A stretch of DNA of 8,134 bases from contig JAIRTG010000161.1 in the NCBI GenBank assembly GCA_031255055.1, forward strand, positions 1 through 8,134, in the 5' to 3' direction. The stretch comes from Prevotellaceae bacterium (GTDB taxonomy: Bacteria; Bacteroidota; Bacteroidia; Bacteroidales; Paludibacteraceae). Below are positions 7,501 through 8,134 of this stretch, piece after piece. The translations under genes were made by a program, and so were the position numbers. Under the pieces are notes generated by a model, which was not told the origin of the DNA, did no database searches, and worked only from the letters and a program-made list of their open reading frames with translations. Position 1 is the stretch's first letter. Each line of letters starts with the position of its first letter.

Positions 7501-7744
7501 ACATTGTATTAATCATCATCGCCACTTGTGTGGGATCGGAGGCGAAGAGCGAAAAGAATTTTCCCGTAAGCATAAAAAACGGCGCCCCGGGGGGGTGCCC
7601 TACATCCAGACGATAAGCCGTTGAAATAAATTCTCCGCAATCCCAAAAACTGGCCGTCGGTTCAATTGTCAGCAAGTAAGTCACAGCGGCAACCCCGAAA
7701 GCCAGCCAGCCCAAAATAGTGTTCAAAAGATTAAACTGCTTCAT
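4520..7744 (-). CDS. DUF2723 (TMEM260-like) multipass membrane protein, putative GT-C glycosyltransferase, 1074 aa
   Basis: The N-terminal third is a chain of hydrophobic helices, with further helices near 565-670. After the first helix the loop I-E-P-T-A-S-F-W-D-C-G-E-F (27-39) and G-H-P-P-G-A-P (49-55) are DUF2723 hallmarks. The acidic pair D35/E38 is positioned like the catalytic first-loop acids of protein mannosyltransferases. Other conserved blocks are E-G-E-V-Y (143-147), N-Q-P-P-M-Q-V-R-E-R-D-Y (612-623) and F-T-N-G-D-N-D-T-F-P (705-714). The C-terminal about 140 residues are helical and TPR-like. The human DUF2723 protein TMEM260 is an O-mannosyltransferase; transfer to a bacterial substrate here is inferred. 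I chose the ATG at 7742-7744 because homologues start M-K-Q-F-x-x-x-N; a 19-residue upstream extension to 7801 is possible. It is the first gene of the operon. Confidence 0.9.
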   Translation of the reverse strand: MKQFNLLNTILGWLAFGVAAVTYLLTIEPTASFWDCGEFISTAYRLDVGHPPGAPFFMLTGKFFSLFASDPTQVAMMINTMSALCSAFTILFLFWTITHLAQKVVIKSDSDYTIPNTVGILGAGMVGALAYTFSDTFWFSAVEGEVYAYSSLFTAVVFWLILKWEKNADNPGSDRWLILIAYLMGLSIGVHLLNLLTIPAIVLVYYFKKYQPTPKGLILTLLVSVFILAFVLYGLIPGFVDIAAGFELFFVNTLGCPFNTGVLVYILLTLGSLIWAMYETGVNKSAVRVAVSFILSLTLTGIPFLGTNKFVGVLVIIAMIAYFYTKKSKVNIRWVHSTVIMVAVMLIGYSSYSLIVIRSAANPPMDQNSPDNVFALKSYLNRDQYGDTPRLYGAIYSAPINRVSDGKYCVYEQSDGAPIYAPKPKTSPDEKDEYIIAGHKTVYHYNDDFKMFFPRMHSQSSDHIKEYEYWGKVKGRRISYDECGRQESAIRPTFGENLRFFMTYQVGFMYWRYFMWNFSGRQNDIQGQGEITKGNWITGIRPIDNALVGNQDNLPSLLANNKGRNVYFMLPLLLGILGIFFHINGGKKGVQGFWIVLFLFILTGLAIVVYLNQPPMQVRERDYAYAASFYAFSIWIGLGVLTLIRTANKLLPKPVAAIATTLLCLGVPTLMAQQNWDDHDRSGRTAARDFGGNYLMSTKPNAIIFTNGDNDTFPLWYNLEVEEFRTDVRVCNLSYLATDWYIDQMKRGAYKSEPLPISWEPKDYITGRNDIVSVQKMLNTPLTVKQAFDFVRDDDPGTKYRGMSIIPSDKLIIPVNADDVINSGTLPEERRDEIVPQIEIDLGYGLNKSELMVIEMLNENKWKRPMYFATTVGDSYYLGLKQKGHFELTGLAYQVLPIKGDGEQEQVNVDETYDNMMNKFRYGNVSDPHVYLDEQILRMCRTHRYMFANLIRALIDKGDSVRTLKALDYCNEVLPGATVGHDYVSSFLAEAYYSLGENEKGDEIMLVIANDCTEFLNWSLGLRLSYMNSVASDIRQHVALLNQALMIWKEAGREEHYQKYASQFEHFYNLLYAK

Positions 7745-7817
7745 ATATAATTTATCAAAAATGGATTTTAAAGACAGGTGAGAAAAGCCGCTACTTTTCA
7801 TAAAAAATTTTAACGTT

Positions 7818-7850
7818 CAAAGATACAAAGAAATTCTATTTCGGATAAAA
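7818..7850 (-). promoter_or_regulatory. Candidate operon promoter upstream of DUF2723
   Basis: On the minus strand TATCTTTG (7825-7818) is a perfect TAnnTTTG -7 box. TTTT at 7850-7847, 21 nt upstream, is a one-mismatch -33 box. Initiation would lie around 7811, giving a leader of about 65 nt before the preferred ATG at 7744. An ATG at 7801 would leave only about 10 nt, which also favours 7744. This is the only convincing promoter seen for the four-gene operon. Confidence 0.65.
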
Positions 7851-8025
7851 TGTCATTTTCTTTTTATAATGTATTAAGATAAAGCGTCAGAGGGTCTTAT
7901 TTCCTTGCGGTTGATAAAAAAAACGCCCTGATACGGGTTACAAGCTACCTTCCTGCGATGCGGATTTCCGAATCCGTGCCATTCGCCGCAGGCGATACAT
8001 AATCAATAGAAACACCCCGTCATAC
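7851..8025. other. Intergenic region between divergent genes, no gene seen
   Basis: No frame here looks like a real protein. The longest ATG-started minus frame I checked (from about 8005) stops after about 20 residues (MYRLRRMAR...). The stretch next to the DUF2723 promoter (about 7851-7880) is A/T-rich. The rest contains a run of eight A (7916-7923) beside a short CCC...GGG stem (7926-7937), and the larger hairpin at 7952-7992. On the minus strand the hairpin, the short stem and then TTTTTTTT follow in that order, which could end a small minus-strand transcript, but no promoter for one was found. Confidence 0.4.
7952..7992. repeat. Two-part imperfect hairpin in the divergent intergenic region
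   Basis: Outer arms CCTGCG (7952-7957) and CGCAGG (7987-7992) enclose an inner perfect stem CGGATT (7961-7966) and AATCCG (7971-7976) with a TCCG loop. The two stems are separated by an asymmetric internal loop of 3 and 10 nt. It could be a structured RNA, a protein-binding site or a fragment of a dispersed repeat; nothing in the window decides. Confidence 0.55.
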
Positions 8026-8056
8026 TTTGAATATCCGGCAGCGTGCGCTATCTTTG
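8026..8056 (+). promoter_or_regulatory. Consensus Bacteroidota promoter for the right-edge gene
   Basis: TTTG (8026-8029), exactly 19 nt, then TATCTTTG (8049-8056) match the phylum's promoter consensus in both boxes. Initiation about 7 nt downstream would leave a leader of about 22 nt before the ATG at 8086. The sequence after the -7 box (GAACGTTAA) resembles that after the opposing DUF2723 promoter. Confidence 0.87.
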
Positions 8057-8085
8057 TGAACGTTAACTTACAAAATAAATCAGTT

Positions 8086-8134
8086 ATGTATATTGCAAAT
8101 CCCATTTACGACGTCGTCTTCAAATTTATGATGG
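8086..8134 (+). CDS. N-terminus of a probable PD-(D/E)XK nuclease-family transposase / Rpn-like protein (partial)
   Basis: From the ATG at 8086 sixteen codons read MYIANPIYDVVFKFMM before the window ends. This opening is one I recognise from Bacteroidota proteins annotated as PD-(D/E)XK nuclease-family transposases, related to the Rpn recombination-promoting nucleases, where a D-x-x-F-K motif near the N-terminus is conserved. The start follows a consensus promoter by about 30 nt, which supports a real gene. Sixteen residues are too few to prove the family, and the catalytic core lies outside the window. Confidence 0.62.
   Translation, partial: MYIANPIYDVVFKFMM

Noticed and set aside
7745..7801. 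A 19-residue N-terminal extension of DUF2723 (ATG at 7801)
   Set aside because: DUF2723 homologues start at the M-K-Q-F position, and the promoter would leave almost no leader before 7801. It is not fully excluded.

Overview
The window looks like a chromosomal segment of a Bacteroidota (Bacteroidales-like) bacterium. Two observations support this. Several intergenic regions carry the phylum's promoter signature (TTTG, about 19-21 nt, TAnnTTTG). The protein families (DUF2723, DUF2851, an SbsA-type Ig-like lipoprotein, and a partial gene starting MYIANPIYDVVFKFMM) are typical of that group. I cannot assign a genus.

Layout, left to right. Positions 1-158 (minus strand) are one end of an IS66-family insertion sequence: the first 24 codons of tnpB and a terminus beginning GTAAGC, present as a perfect 13-bp tandem duplication. 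Positions 159-290 are a repeat-rich non-coding stretch: paired direct repeats, three TGGACAAAA copies, two hairpins and a strong terminator. It directly abuts the 3' end of tRNA-Ser(UGA) (297-381, minus), which has its own consensus promoter. This looks like a tRNA-linked integration scar later hit by an IS, but that is inference.

Positions 563-7744 hold four genes, all on the minus strand and probably one operon in the order DUF2723 membrane glycosyltransferase-like protein, NodB-type polysaccharide deacetylase, DUF2851 protein, Ig-like lipoprotein. The first two are separated by 2 nt and the last two by 13 nt. The only larger gap (225 nt, before DUF2851) is almost filled by a GC-rich, about 173-bp inverted-repeat element with three internal hairpins, probably a MITE-like insertion. 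A promoter-like sequence lies just upstream of the DUF2723 gene.

The right end (7850-8134) is an intergenic region with a hairpin and a near-perfect plus-strand promoter. That promoter drives the first 16 codons of a gene that runs off the edge, probably a PD-(D/E)XK nuclease-family transposase/Rpn-like protein.

The most interesting functional lead is the operon itself. DUF2723 is the domain of human TMEM260, an O-mannosyltransferase acting on Ig-like IPT domains. The operon also encodes an Ig-like lipoprotein with 15 matches to the Bacteroides O-glycosylation sequon D-[S/T]-[A/I/L/M/T/V], far more than expected by chance. An enzyme-substrate pairing within the operon is a testable hypothesis, not shown by the sequence.
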